Shown: piece after piece, positions 1 through 6,717 of the stretch
Position numbering within the stretch: position 1 is the first letter of the stretch
Layout of the letters: the number at the start of each line of letters is the position of its first letter
From: Candidatus Neomicrothrix sp. UBA4542
Lineage (GTDB): Bacteria > Actinomycetota > Acidimicrobiia > Acidimicrobiales > Poriferisodalaceae
NCBI GenBank assembly: GCA_002388005.1
Contig: DGLO01000120.1
Location: forward strand, 1 to 10,958
Length of the DNA stretch: 10,958 nt
Direction: 5' to 3'
The notes under the pieces: generated by a model
What the model saw: only the letters and a program-made list of their open reading frames with translations
What the model was told of the DNA's origin: nothing
Database searches by the model: none
Program-made: the position numbers and the translations under genes

Positions 1-137
1 ACCGAAGCCACTGCAGCTTCTAGAGATACTTCGGCGGGGGCCCTACTCAACACCCGCCACACCCCATAAACAGCGGTCGCTCCGATGACAAGCACCAGTG
101 CGGCTGTAGTGATGATGACCCCGCGTCGAGTGCGCAA
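1..137 (-). CDS. Partial membrane-anchored protein, N-terminus only; possibly YceI-family
   Basis: Only the first 45 codons are inside the window; the rest lies beyond position 1. The reading frame starts at a TTG (135-137) and gives a basic N-terminus (RTRR), a hydrophobic stretch at residues 7-27 (VIITTAALVLVIGATAVYGVW) and then APAEVSLEAAVAS. This is an N-in signal anchor with the following domain outside the cell. An AAAGGA ribosome-binding site at 146-151 sits 8 nt upstream of the TTG and supports this start. The gene begins 4 nt after the stop of the GNAT gene, so the two are probably cotranscribed and translationally coupled. The layout, a membrane anchor followed by a VSLEAAV-like linker, reminds me of actinobacterial YceI-like lipid-binding proteins. 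The diagnostic beta-barrel is not in view, so the family is a guess; that a real gene starts here is more secure. Confidence 0.5.
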   Translation of the reverse strand, partial: MRTRRGVIITTAALVLVIGATAVYGVWRVLSRAPAEVSLEAAVAS

Positions 138-141
138 TATT

Positions 142-663
142 TCAGTCCTTTAGTTCTAATCGGAAACCCAGAACTTCTACCGGCTGACTCCCACCGATCT
201 GATATCCGATCTCGGGGTAGGGCTCAAAACCGAGCCTACGGTAAAGGCGTTGCGCGGCCTTCATATAATCAGTGGTGTTCAAGACCAGAGCGACCCGGCC
301 ATCGGCTCTAGCTCTATCGATACACCACTGAGTCAAAGCGCTGCCAATTCCCAGGCCCTGGCAGGACGGATCGGTGGCCAGTACTCGAAATCCAGCACAT
401 CCTTCAGGATTACCTGACTTCACCTCGCTGGCATAATCGTGGTGGTAAGCGAGGCTTCCCACGATTTGGTTATCAAGTTCAGCGATGATGATTTCTGCTC
501 TTTCTGCTCTCCCAGCGACGTCACGCAGCTCCGCTCCGTACCAGCCGAGGTCATCAGGAAGACCAGTTCCAGCAAACAGCGGCCTGTACGCGGCCATAGT
601 GAGGCTCGCGACCTTGCCATATTCGCCAATTCGTGCTTCTCGGATGATTACCTTTGACTGCAT
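142..663 (-). CDS. GNAT-family N-acetyltransferase
   Basis: A cytoplasmic acetyl-CoA-dependent N-acyltransferase of the GCN5 superfamily; the acceptor is unknown. With the start used here (173 aa) the acetyl-CoA pyrophosphate loop (motif A) lies at about residues 92-110, FRVLATDPSCQGLGIGSAL, containing the Q-x-x-G-x-G signature. The C-terminal motif B follows as AAQRLYRRLGF near 136-146, preceded by LVLNTTDYM, as in many actinobacterial GNATs. The N-terminus (IIREARIGEYGKVASLTMAAY) is the usual first strand and helix. The frame is open to an ATG at 684, but the ATG at 663 is preceded by GGGAG (670-674) with an ideal 6-nt gap, so I prefer it; the difference is seven residues. The protein is full length for a single-domain GNAT. 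Its TGA is 4 nt before the TTG of the next minus-strand gene, indicating an operon. It is divergent from queF. Confidence 0.88.
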   Translation of the reverse strand: MQSKVIIREARIGEYGKVASLTMAAYRPLFAGTGLPDDLGWYGAELRDVAGRAERAEIIIAELDNQIVGSLAYHHDYASEVKSGNPEGCAGFRVLATDPSCQGLGIGSALTQWCIDRARADGRVALVLNTTDYMKAAQRLYRRLGFEPYPEIGYQIGGSQPVEVLGFRLELKD

Positions 664-754
664 CAGCATCTCCCAACTCGACATTGGTCTCGTCGCAGCT
701 GTCGGCGAACGGTAGCGTCATATTGCTGTCCGCTAACTCTAGGGAGTAGTTGAA

Positions 755-1108
755 ATGCCGAGTGAACCATCGAAAGAACTTGTGGTTCTCGATAATCCGC
801 GACCCGGACGCGACTATGAAATTCGTTGCGAAACTCCGGAGTTAACTTGCTTGTGTCCTGTAACGGGACAACCAGACTTCGCGACAATCGTGATTACTTA
901 CGTACCTGATAAGCGAATAGTTGAGTTGAAGTCTTTGAAGTCATACCTGTGGAGCTACCGTAATGAAGGGGTTCATCACGAAGGCATCACGAACCACATT
1001 TTGGATGATCTGGTGTCCGCGTTAGCCCCTTCGTCGATGACAGTCGTAACCGAATGGTTGGTACGCGGAGGCATCAGCACAACGGTCACCGCACATCACC
1101 CGGGTTGA
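755..1108 (+). CDS. queF: NADPH-dependent 7-cyano-7-deazaguanine (preQ0) reductase, QueF
   Basis: Reduces the nitrile of preQ0 to the amine preQ1 with two NADPH, a step of queuosine tRNA modification in the cytoplasm. The 117-residue protein is a short, unimodular type I QueF. The thioimide-forming cysteine is C34 in LCPVTGQPDFATI, with the general acid D41 in QPDF. The family signature E-(S/L)-K-(S/A)-x-K appears as ELKSLK at 57-62, the NADPH-binding element. The substrate-binding His-Glu pair is H75-E76 in the segment RNEGVHHEG, matching the Bacillus subtilis layout from memory. The C-terminal RGGIS is also typical. AGGGAG (741-746) lies 8 nt before the ATG. No other queuosine gene (queC, queD, queE, tgt) is in the window, so the gene is solitary here. 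I saw no preQ1-I-like riboswitch in the short leader. It converges on the phosphoribosyltransferase gene with 16 nt between stops. Confidence 0.95.
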   Translation: MPSEPSKELVVLDNPRPGRDYEIRCETPELTCLCPVTGQPDFATIVITYVPDKRIVELKSLKSYLWSYRNEGVHHEGITNHILDDLVSALAPSSMTVVTEWLVRGGISTTVTAHHPG

Positions 1109-1124
1109 CGCGACCCCTAGATAG

Positions 1125-1631
1125 CTACGCGTCCAGTACGGTGTCGCCTTCGCGGGGTTCAACTAGGGGCGCTTCGGTCGACCACGGAAAGTTGATCCAC
1201 TTGTCCGTATATTTCCAGACATATTCGCAGTCAACAACAGAGCGTGATTTCTCGTAAAGGACTGCCGTCCTCACCTCCGCGACTTCGCTCAAGCAGTGGT
1301 TGCGAACCAGGGCAAGTGTGTGACCCGTGTCAGCGACATCGTCAACGATCAACACTTTGGTGTCGCGCAAATCGACGATATCGACGTATGGGGGGAGCAT
1401 CACTGGAACGTCTAAACGTTCGTCTACTCCTGTGTAGTACTCGACGTTCATGACGTAAAGATTCTTTACAGACAGCGCGTAACCCAGGGATCCGGCGACG
1501 AATAGTCCGCCTCGCGCTATCGCCAAAACGATGTCTGGTCGGTAACCGTCGTCTGCTACCAAAGCAGCAAGGGCGCGGGAACCAGCGCCGTAGCTGCTCC
1601 AGTCAAGGACTTCGCGGGACTCATCGTTCAC
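1125..1631 (-). CDS. Purine-type phosphoribosyltransferase (PRTase type I fold)
   Basis: A 168-residue type I phosphoribosyltransferase that would transfer ribose 5-phosphate from PRPP to a nucleobase. The PRPP-binding motif is VLIVDDVADTGHTL at residues 93-106, with the acidic pair D97-D98 and the DTG loop. An upstream IARGG (38-42) is the conserved loop that binds pyrophosphate. The C-terminal YTDKWINFPWS (141-151) is characteristic of the Gpt/Hpt-like group (COG2236) that includes xanthine and hypoxanthine-guanine phosphoribosyltransferases, where the aromatic residue stacks on the base. Base specificity cannot be read from sequence. The start is a GTG at 1629-1631 with no convincing Shine-Dalgarno sequence, so the start may be leaderless or slightly wrong. 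It is divergent from the 661-aa gene and convergent with queF. Purine salvage is the conservative role. Confidence 0.85.
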   Translation of the reverse strand: MNDESREVLDWSSYGAGSRALAALVADDGYRPDIVLAIARGGLFVAGSLGYALSVKNLYVMNVEYYTGVDERLDVPVMLPPYVDIVDLRDTKVLIVDDVADTGHTLALVRNHCLSEVAEVRTAVLYEKSRSVVDCEYVWKYTDKWINFPWSTEAPLVEPREGDTVLDA

Positions 1632-1719
1632 GTCGGGGAAGTTACACCTATCGCAGTCGTAATTCTTGCGTCTCCCTCCACGATGTAACTCTTGCAGCCA
1701 GCGCCACTAGTTTGTCTTG

Positions 1720-3702
1720 ATGCCATTGCTGGCCCCGCAACACAAACTAGTGCTGCGACATTTGTTGTCGCGCGGCGGCAGCGCTATGCCCAGTGAGCTA
1801 TCAACCGACATCGACCTTGCCGTCGAAGACGTGTTGAATGCGCTTGACCATCTTCACCGAACTGATCTGGCTGCTCCCATGCCCCACACTCCTGGATTGG
1901 GGGAAGGTCGCTGGTCGCTGACTTCGCACGGGCGACAAGTAGGACCGTCGTTAGCTAAAGGCGAGTCGTTAGTTGAGACCACTCACGAAGCGGGAGACCC
2001 TGCTGAGGGGTGGGGCTTTCCATGGCGGCCGGTGAAAAAGGATCCACCCGTTTATGCAGAGAACCTTCCGAGGCCAGTTAGGCGGGGTCGCAAAGCGGTA
2101 CGACGACCACTATTCACTCTGCACGTGCCAGATCGGAAACCCGAAAGACGTCGATGGGGACTATTGGCGCTCGCTTCACTTGTCACATTGGGTGGAGTCG
2201 CGTTGTTATTGACCAATATCCGCCAGGTCGATATAGAGATCGGTGGAATCGAAGACGGTGTCGCTTTGCAGCCAAGTTCCATTGAGGGAACCCAAATTTC
2301 TTTCACAATTAGCGGCGCTAACGCAAGGTCTGCGGAGCTCCTGTTAGATGACTTTCCAGTAAGCGGCGTTCAGAGATACGGCAATCGGATCGTCTGGGTA
2401 GTTCCGCCACTAACTGAAGGATCCCATTCACTGGAATTAGTGGTGCAACGGCGACTCTACGGCGAAACGTCTAGTTCGCTTGATTTCAGCGTGGATGGCA
2501 CACCACCTTTGATCGGCTTACCGGACGTTCTGGAACCCGTACCTATGAATGAGCCCGTCACTATCGCGGGGACTTCCGAACCAGGCGCGACGGTGGTAAT
2601 TGGCGGCATACCAATCGAAACCCAGGACGGTTCATTCGTTCTAGAACTTGACGAACCTCCGGCCGGACCCGTGTCGGTGCTGGCGATCGACCGAGCCGGC
2701 AACACGAGTACCTTCAACATGATCATTCCGGTCGCGTATCCCAGAACACAAGGCGTCCATGTCAGCGCTGCGGCCTGGGCCCACGATGGCTTAAAGAACT
2801 CAGTCCTGGATCTCATCCTCGCGGGCAAAGTCACCGCTATCGAAATCAGTCTCAAGAACGAGAGCGGTGTCGTTGGTTACGACAGCAGGGTTCCGCTGGC
2901 ACGAGAAACGGGGGCCTCTACCGGCCTATTTGATCTGCGTTCAGCTATCGAAGAACTCCACGCTCTAGATGTCAGAGTCATCGGTCGCATCGTCGCTTTC
3001 CGGGATCCGATTCTGGCTAAACACGCGTGGGCCCAAGGGAACCAAGACTGGGTGATTCAAACCGCGGACGGACGACCACTTAGCAAATACGGAGGCTTCA
3101 CCAACTTTCAGAACATCAACGTCCAGAACTACAACTTGGACATCGCCAGAGAAGCAGCTGAAGCGGGGATCGACGACATTCTTTGGGACTACATGAGACG
3201 TCCCGAGGGACGAATGGACGGCATGTTCATACCGGGCGTCGGCTTGGACGACCCCTCGCCAATCATCGTGGATTTTCTGAGGAAATCTCAGATCCTGCTT
3301 CGTGAACACGGAGTATTCCAAGGCGTGGCAGTTTTTGGTATTTCAGCGACCAGGGGGGAGTTCATCGCTCAAGATGTTGCCGGCATGGCCCACTATGTCG
3401 ACTACGTGGCGCCAATGGTGTACCCATCCCATTGGTCTCGGGGCGAATACGGGGTAGCCCACCCCGAAGCGCAGCCTTACGACATCACCCGAGCTTCCCT
3501 GGCCGACTTTCAGCGCGTATTAGATGGCACAAACACGGCATTAGTTCCTTGGCTGCAGGATTTTTCAATGAGGGTTCCTTACGGACCCGCAGAAGTCAAA
3601 GCCCAAATCGACGCTGCAGCTTCACTGGGAATACATGACTGGCTAATTTGGGATCCGACCGTCACCTACACGGCCGAAGGAATTGTCGCCGCTCCAAGTT
3701 AG
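1720..3702 (+). CDS. Membrane protein: winged-helix-like head, TM helix, Ig-like segments, DUF4015-type glycoside-hydrolase-like domain
   Basis: A 660-residue single-pass protein; numbering here counts the TTG at 1717 as residue 1. Residues 8-80 look like a winged helix: helices around HKLVLRHLLSRGG, MPSELSTDI and AVEDVLNALDHLHR, then a hairpin ending GRWSLTSHGRQ. A basic linker (PERRRW) precedes the transmembrane segment at about 147-166, so the head is cytoplasmic. Residues 168-260 are beta-rich and resemble an Ig-like sandwich. Residues 262-340 (TSEPGATVVIGG, GPVSVLAIDRAGNTS) look like the glucodextranase-B type Ig fold. Residues 344-657 match the DUF4015/putative glycoside hydrolase barrel: QGVHVSAAAW, VTAIEISLKNESG, VRVIGRIVAFRDP, the acidic strand IDDILWDYMRRP (485-496) and VDYVAPMVYP (561-570). 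Substrate and catalytic activity are unknown. TTG (1717) and ATG (1720) are adjacent; neither has a clear ribosome-binding site. The next ATG (residue 24) would remove the first helix. The gene stands alone. Confidence 0.85.
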   Translation: MPLLAPQHKLVLRHLLSRGGSAMPSELSTDIDLAVEDVLNALDHLHRTDLAAPMPHTPGLGEGRWSLTSHGRQVGPSLAKGESLVETTHEAGDPAEGWGFPWRPVKKDPPVYAENLPRPVRRGRKAVRRPLFTLHVPDRKPERRRWGLLALASLVTLGGVALLLTNIRQVDIEIGGIEDGVALQPSSIEGTQISFTISGANARSAELLLDDFPVSGVQRYGNRIVWVVPPLTEGSHSLELVVQRRLYGETSSSLDFSVDGTPPLIGLPDVLEPVPMNEPVTIAGTSEPGATVVIGGIPIETQDGSFVLELDEPPAGPVSVLAIDRAGNTSTFNMIIPVAYPRTQGVHVSAAAWAHDGLKNSVLDLILAGKVTAIEISLKNESGVVGYDSRVPLARETGASTGLFDLRSAIEELHALDVRVIGRIVAFRDPILAKHAWAQGNQDWVIQTADGRPLSKYGGFTNFQNINVQNYNLDIAREAAEAGIDDILWDYMRRPEGRMDGMFIPGVGLDDPSPIIVDFLRKSQILLREHGVFQGVAVFGISATRGEFIAQDVAGMAHYVDYVAPMVYPSHWSRGEYGVAHPEAQPYDITRASLADFQRVLDGTNTALVPWLQDFSMRVPYGPAEVKAQIDAAASLGIHDWLIWDPTVTYTAEGIVAAPS

Positions 3703-3720
3703 GGCGAACACTGCCCGGTA

Positions 3721-5382
3721 TTAGCTGCCACCGAAGTCTTGCCGCAACTTGTATTTCTGAACTTTCCCACTTGGGGTCATCGGAAACTCTTCAACTATTA
3801 CGAGTTCCTCCGGCCAGAATTGCGGCGTCACTCCGTGCGCTTGAAGAAATTCGGTCAAATTTGCGAGAGTCGGCACATCACCAGACGGCAACACGAATAC
3901 ACACCCGATCTCCCCTAGCCGTTCGTCAGGTTTACCAACTATCGCCGCCCCTGAAACCGCTGGGTGACGTAACAGAAGGTCTTCGATTTCCTTTACCGGA
4001 ACATTTTCGCCGCCGCGAATAATGATGTCTTTAGATCGTCCGGTGATCCGGATGTAACCGCCGTCATTCATGAGAGCCCGGTCGCCGGTATCGAACCATG
4101 ATCCTTGCCAACAGCCCTCCGTCAACTCACGTCCCTGCACATACCCCACAAAGAGCTCTGAACCCCGGCATTGGAGGTTGCCTTCAACCCCAACAATGGG
4201 TTCTCCAGCTTCATCGATTACGCGGACTTCATTGCCCGGGAGTGGTGAGCCGTCAGTGAGACGCAGGGTGAGAGAGTCAGAAGGACGACCCACGGTGAGC
4301 AGAGCGCATTCGGTCATCCCCCAACCTGGCAGAACGACACAGGGCAGAGTCGCGTCGGCTTGTTCCAGCACCGGCTCGGGGACAGCTGCGCCCGCACAAA
4401 CAAAGCGCTTCCAACTCTCCAAATTTCGTTCCTCAAGTCGGTCAACCGCGAGCACGTCAGCAAGAAACGGGGTCGCACCCATCGATATCTGAATCTCGTG
4501 ACGTTCGATTAAGTCAACAAACTCGTTCGGATCCCATATGTCTTGCAGAACAACGTGCCCTCCCAACGTAAGCGGGACCCGGATGCCATAGAGATAACCG
4601 GTTTGGTGTGCAAGTGTGGATGCCATGTGAAACGTGTAGCCCGGTCCGGCACTGGTTCCTGCAGGGGAGGGGACACCGTCGCACACGGTTTCGTCGAATA
4701 AATCCACAGCTGCGTTGAGAGTGTTTTGGGTATGCATCACTCCCTTTGGTTGTCCTGTAGTGCCGGAGGTGAACATCACTTCACATACATCGTGAGTTCC
4801 CGGTCGGAGCAGGTCAACGGCTGCTCGGTCATAAGACGAAAATCGGCCCTGCTCGAGCAGGTCTTCCCACGAAAGCGTGTCGGTGACAGGTCTGTCCCCA
4901 ACAGTGACGATCTCTCTGACCCAAGGGCAACGTTCTCTCAATTCGACGTGCATCGCTCCAAGCTCAAAACCCCGAAATTCGTTGGCCGTAATTACCACCG
5001 CAGGCTGAGCAAGTTCGCTCATGACCAAGACTTCATTCGTTCTAAATATGGGTGCTACCGGATTAATCACTCCCCCGATGCGCTCAACGGCAGCGACCGT
5101 TACTAAGAACTGACGCCAGTTCGGCAACTGAACCTGGACCACAACACCCGGGCGAACACCGAGTTCGAGCAAGCCTCGGCTTATTTCGTCTACTTGAACC
5201 GCGAATTCTGACCATGTGACAGATCCGAAGCGATCGGTGACGACAACCTTTTCGCCACGCTCCGAGGCCCAGTGATCAATAAGGGGGTCAAAGAACCTCT
5301 CGGGCCAATCACCAGTTGCGGTCATGCTCGAAATTCGCGACTGGCTCAGGGTAGTTTCAAAGAATCCCTTTGATGTAGGCAT
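3721..5382 (-). CDS. AMP-forming acyl-CoA ligase, cyclohexanecarboxylate-CoA ligase-like
   Basis: A cytoplasmic member of the ANL superfamily that adenylates a carboxylic acid with ATP and then forms its CoA thioester. With the start used (553 aa) the ATP-binding P-loop is TSGTTGQPKG at 205-214. Motif A5 is WGMTE at 354-358, the ribose-binding Asp is in DTGD at 431-434, the hinge is GRSKDIIIRGGENV at 448-461, and the catalytic lysine is K540 in TPSGKVQK. The N-terminal text VVVQVQLPNW, INPVAPIFRTNEV and EFRGFE resembles the cyclohexanecarboxylate-CoA ligase (AliA-like) group rather than classical FadD, so an alicyclic, aromatic or branched acid is plausible; the exact acid is unknown. GAGG lies 3 nt from the ATG at 5388 but 9 nt from the ATG at 5382, so I prefer the latter. 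It begins about 20 nt after the stop of the LLM gene and is cotranscribed with it. No signs of damage. Confidence 0.9.
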   Translation of the reverse strand: MPTSKGFFETTLSQSRISSMTATGDWPERFFDPLIDHWASERGEKVVVTDRFGSVTWSEFAVQVDEISRGLLELGVRPGVVVQVQLPNWRQFLVTVAAVERIGGVINPVAPIFRTNEVLVMSELAQPAVVITANEFRGFELGAMHVELRERCPWVREIVTVGDRPVTDTLSWEDLLEQGRFSSYDRAAVDLLRPGTHDVCEVMFTSGTTGQPKGVMHTQNTLNAAVDLFDETVCDGVPSPAGTSAGPGYTFHMASTLAHQTGYLYGIRVPLTLGGHVVLQDIWDPNEFVDLIERHEIQISMGATPFLADVLAVDRLEERNLESWKRFVCAGAAVPEPVLEQADATLPCVVLPGWGMTECALLTVGRPSDSLTLRLTDGSPLPGNEVRVIDEAGEPIVGVEGNLQCRGSELFVGYVQGRELTEGCWQGSWFDTGDRALMNDGGYIRITGRSKDIIIRGGENVPVKEIEDLLLRHPAVSGAAIVGKPDERLGEIGCVFVLPSGDVPTLANLTEFLQAHGVTPQFWPEELVIVEEFPMTPSGKVQKYKLRQDFGGS

Positions 5383-5408
5383 CAACATTTTCCTCTGGTC
5401 AGGTTTAG

Positions 5409-6350
5409 TTAAGACGCGAGTCGAAAGCGAGGGAGAACTTCATGTGCCATGAAGCGCTCCGCCTCTTCGACGTAATGCATCGGTGACGCGGCGCTAAGAA
5501 TGATGGTTTGCGCCCCGGAATCAACATATTCGCGCAATCGTTGGGCACATCGATCAGGATCGCCAGCAATCGCATATTTGTCGATCATTTTGCTGAAGTC
5601 TTGGTTGTATTGCTTGGAAAGGCGCTGGTTCGCGTAGTCGATCGCGGTGGCGTTGTCCTCGTGACAGCAAAAAAAGATGAAAAGCCCTGGGTCGACTGGG
5701 GAATCGTTACCCTCATCTTGACGATACTCAGCAATTCGAAGATTGGACTCGACGAGCATCTCGGGTGTGTACATATAGGGAAGCCACCCAGTGCCATAGC
5801 GAGCAGCCCGTCGCCATGCTGCTTCTTTTCGGCCCGAAATCCAGATCGGTGGCGAGGGCTGTTGGATAGGTTTGGGCGCCAGCGTCACACCTGAAAGTTG
5901 ATTGAATCGACCTTCAAAGTGAACATCATCTTCCGTGAAGAGCCTCCTCATAATGTCAAGGGCTTCGTTGGTTCGAGCTCCCCGCTCAGAAACAGGAACT
6001 CCTGAAGCCTCGAACTCTCGCGGAAGTTCACCTCCTACACCAATTCCCATATGGAAGCGTCCGCCCGAAGCTACATCTAGTGCCGCCGCTTGTTTTGCCG
6101 CGAGTACTGCCGGATACAAAGGCAGCAAAGTTATCGTTGACATCAGCTTCAGGGTCCTCGTCGCACCAGCCGCCACCGCCAAAGAGATAAACGCGTTAGA
6201 GCAAGGAACATGAAAGAAGACATGTTCTCCCGTGGTGGCGTAGTCGTACCCGAGTTCTTCAATCGCTTGCGCTTGTTGGGCTATCTGATCGGCTCGCCGC
6301 ATCGACAGGCCAAACTGAATAGTTGAGTGTTGTTGTTCGTTACCGCCCAC
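5409..6350 (-). CDS. LLM-class (luciferase-like) F420/flavin-dependent oxidoreductase, TIGR03619-like
   Basis: A 313-residue bacterial luciferase-like TIM-barrel enzyme, most similar in style to actinobacterial F420-dependent LLM oxidoreductases. The first strand is IQFGLSMR. The core motif SGGRFHMGIGVGG lies at about 95-107 and PKPIQQPSPPIWISGR at 159-174, followed by RRAARYGTGWLPY. The cluster suggests oxidation or monooxygenation of a pathway intermediate; cofactor (F420 or FMN) and substrate cannot be fixed from sequence. The frame stays open to a GTG at 6428, but I start at the GTG at 6350: GAGGTGG (6354-6360) sits just upstream with 6 nt between GAGG and the GTG, and the canonical first beta strand begins about ten residues in. 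The extra 26 residues upstream are not family-like and overlap an inverted repeat. It is first gene of a two-gene minus-strand operon with the acyl-CoA ligase and is divergent from the hydrolase operon. Confidence 0.88.
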   Translation of the reverse strand: MGGNEQQHSTIQFGLSMRRADQIAQQAQAIEELGYDYATTGEHVFFHVPCSNAFISLAVAAGATRTLKLMSTITLLPLYPAVLAAKQAAALDVASGGRFHMGIGVGGELPREFEASGVPVSERGARTNEALDIMRRLFTEDDVHFEGRFNQLSGVTLAPKPIQQPSPPIWISGRKEAAWRRAARYGTGWLPYMYTPEMLVESNLRIAEYRQDEGNDSPVDPGLFIFFCCHEDNATAIDYANQRLSKQYNQDFSKMIDKYAIAGDPDRCAQRLREYVDSGAQTIILSAASPMHYVEEAERFMAHEVLPRFRLAS

Positions 6351-6413
6351 TGGCCACCTCGTTATTCCAGAATCGACCGTAGCCGCGACGTCAAGGTTTG
6401 AACGAAAATCGAA

Positions 6414-6444
6414 GGACCGGACACCCACTTAGGGCGCCCGGTCC
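6414..6444. promoter_or_regulatory. Imperfect 31-bp dyad upstream of the LLM/ligase operon
   Basis: GGACCGG (6414-6420) pairs with CCGGTCC (6438-6444). Inside, the 3-nt segments ACA and CGC allow one C-G pair, then CCC (6424-6426) pairs with GGG (6432-6434) around the loop ACTTA. This gives 11 pairs of 13 with a 5-nt loop. It lies about 64 nt upstream of the GTG start at 6350. It could be a second protein-binding site or, if transcribed, a hairpin in the leader of the minus-strand operon. There is no U-tract after it, so a simple intrinsic terminator is unlikely. Confidence 0.4.
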
Positions 6445-6628
6445 ATCGCTGTCCGTGCGTTGGGGTAGATCGGTAGCTAGCCGCTAAAGCAACTCAGCTT
6501 CCCCCCTTTGCTGTCGGCGCCTCCCCCGTGGAAAGCGGCACCAACAATCACGTCTGGTTTGAGTTTCGGGCCGCACCTGGTTGGCCCAAAACCCTCTCCA
6601 GACGATCGGCCGGAGCTTATGCTTTGCC

Positions 6629-6652
6629 CTTACTAAACGCAAGTTTAGTAAG
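6629..6652. promoter_or_regulatory. Perfect 10-bp inverted repeat, candidate TetR-type operator
   Basis: CTTACTAAAC (6629-6638), a 4-nt spacer GCAA, then GTTTAGTAAG (6643-6652). The arms are exact reverse complements, total length 24 bp, and the site is AT-rich compared with its surroundings. Size, symmetry and location between divergent catabolic promoters fit a dimeric helix-turn-helix repressor of the TetR family, which often controls acyl-CoA catabolic genes. It overlaps a possible minus-strand -35 box and lies between possible plus-strand -35 and -10 boxes, so one bound repressor could silence both operons. It lacks a following T-tract, so it is not a convincing terminator. No regulator gene is in the window; the protein that would bind is inferred only. 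Confidence 0.6.
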
Positions 6653-6717
6653 TCTGATCGACGGGCTAGAGTCCGATTTATCCGGCGCAGAACGCTGGTC
6701 AGTGCTAGGCCAGAGGG

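Larger units (their letters stand above)
6351..6717. promoter_or_regulatory. Divergent intergenic control region between two catabolic operons
   Basis: The largest non-coding stretch of the window. It separates the minus-strand LLM/ligase operon from the plus-strand hydrolase/LLM/CoA-transferase operon, so promoters of both should be here. It holds two dyads, listed separately: a perfect one at 6629-6652 and an imperfect one at 6414-6444. A possible minus-strand promoter is TTGCGT (6637-6642), 17 nt, then TAAGCT (6614-6619), which places its -35 box in the loop of the perfect dyad. Possible plus-strand elements are TTGCCC (6624-6629) with TAGTAA (6646-6651), 16-nt spacing, and a TAGAGT box at 6667. 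These promoter boxes are weak by eye. Short open frames on both strands here look spurious. Confidence 0.6.

Noticed and set aside
685..754. Possible preQ1 riboswitch ahead of queF
   Set aside because: The 70-nt gap to the divergent gene shows no preQ1-I-like stem, loop and A-rich tail arrangement by eye, and the AGGGAG ribosome-binding site is not covered by an obvious helix.
3702..3715. GGGC/GCCC mini-hairpin between the convergent stops at 3702 and 3721
   Set aside because: Only 4 bp of stem with a 7-nt loop and no T-tract on either side; too weak to call a bidirectional terminator.
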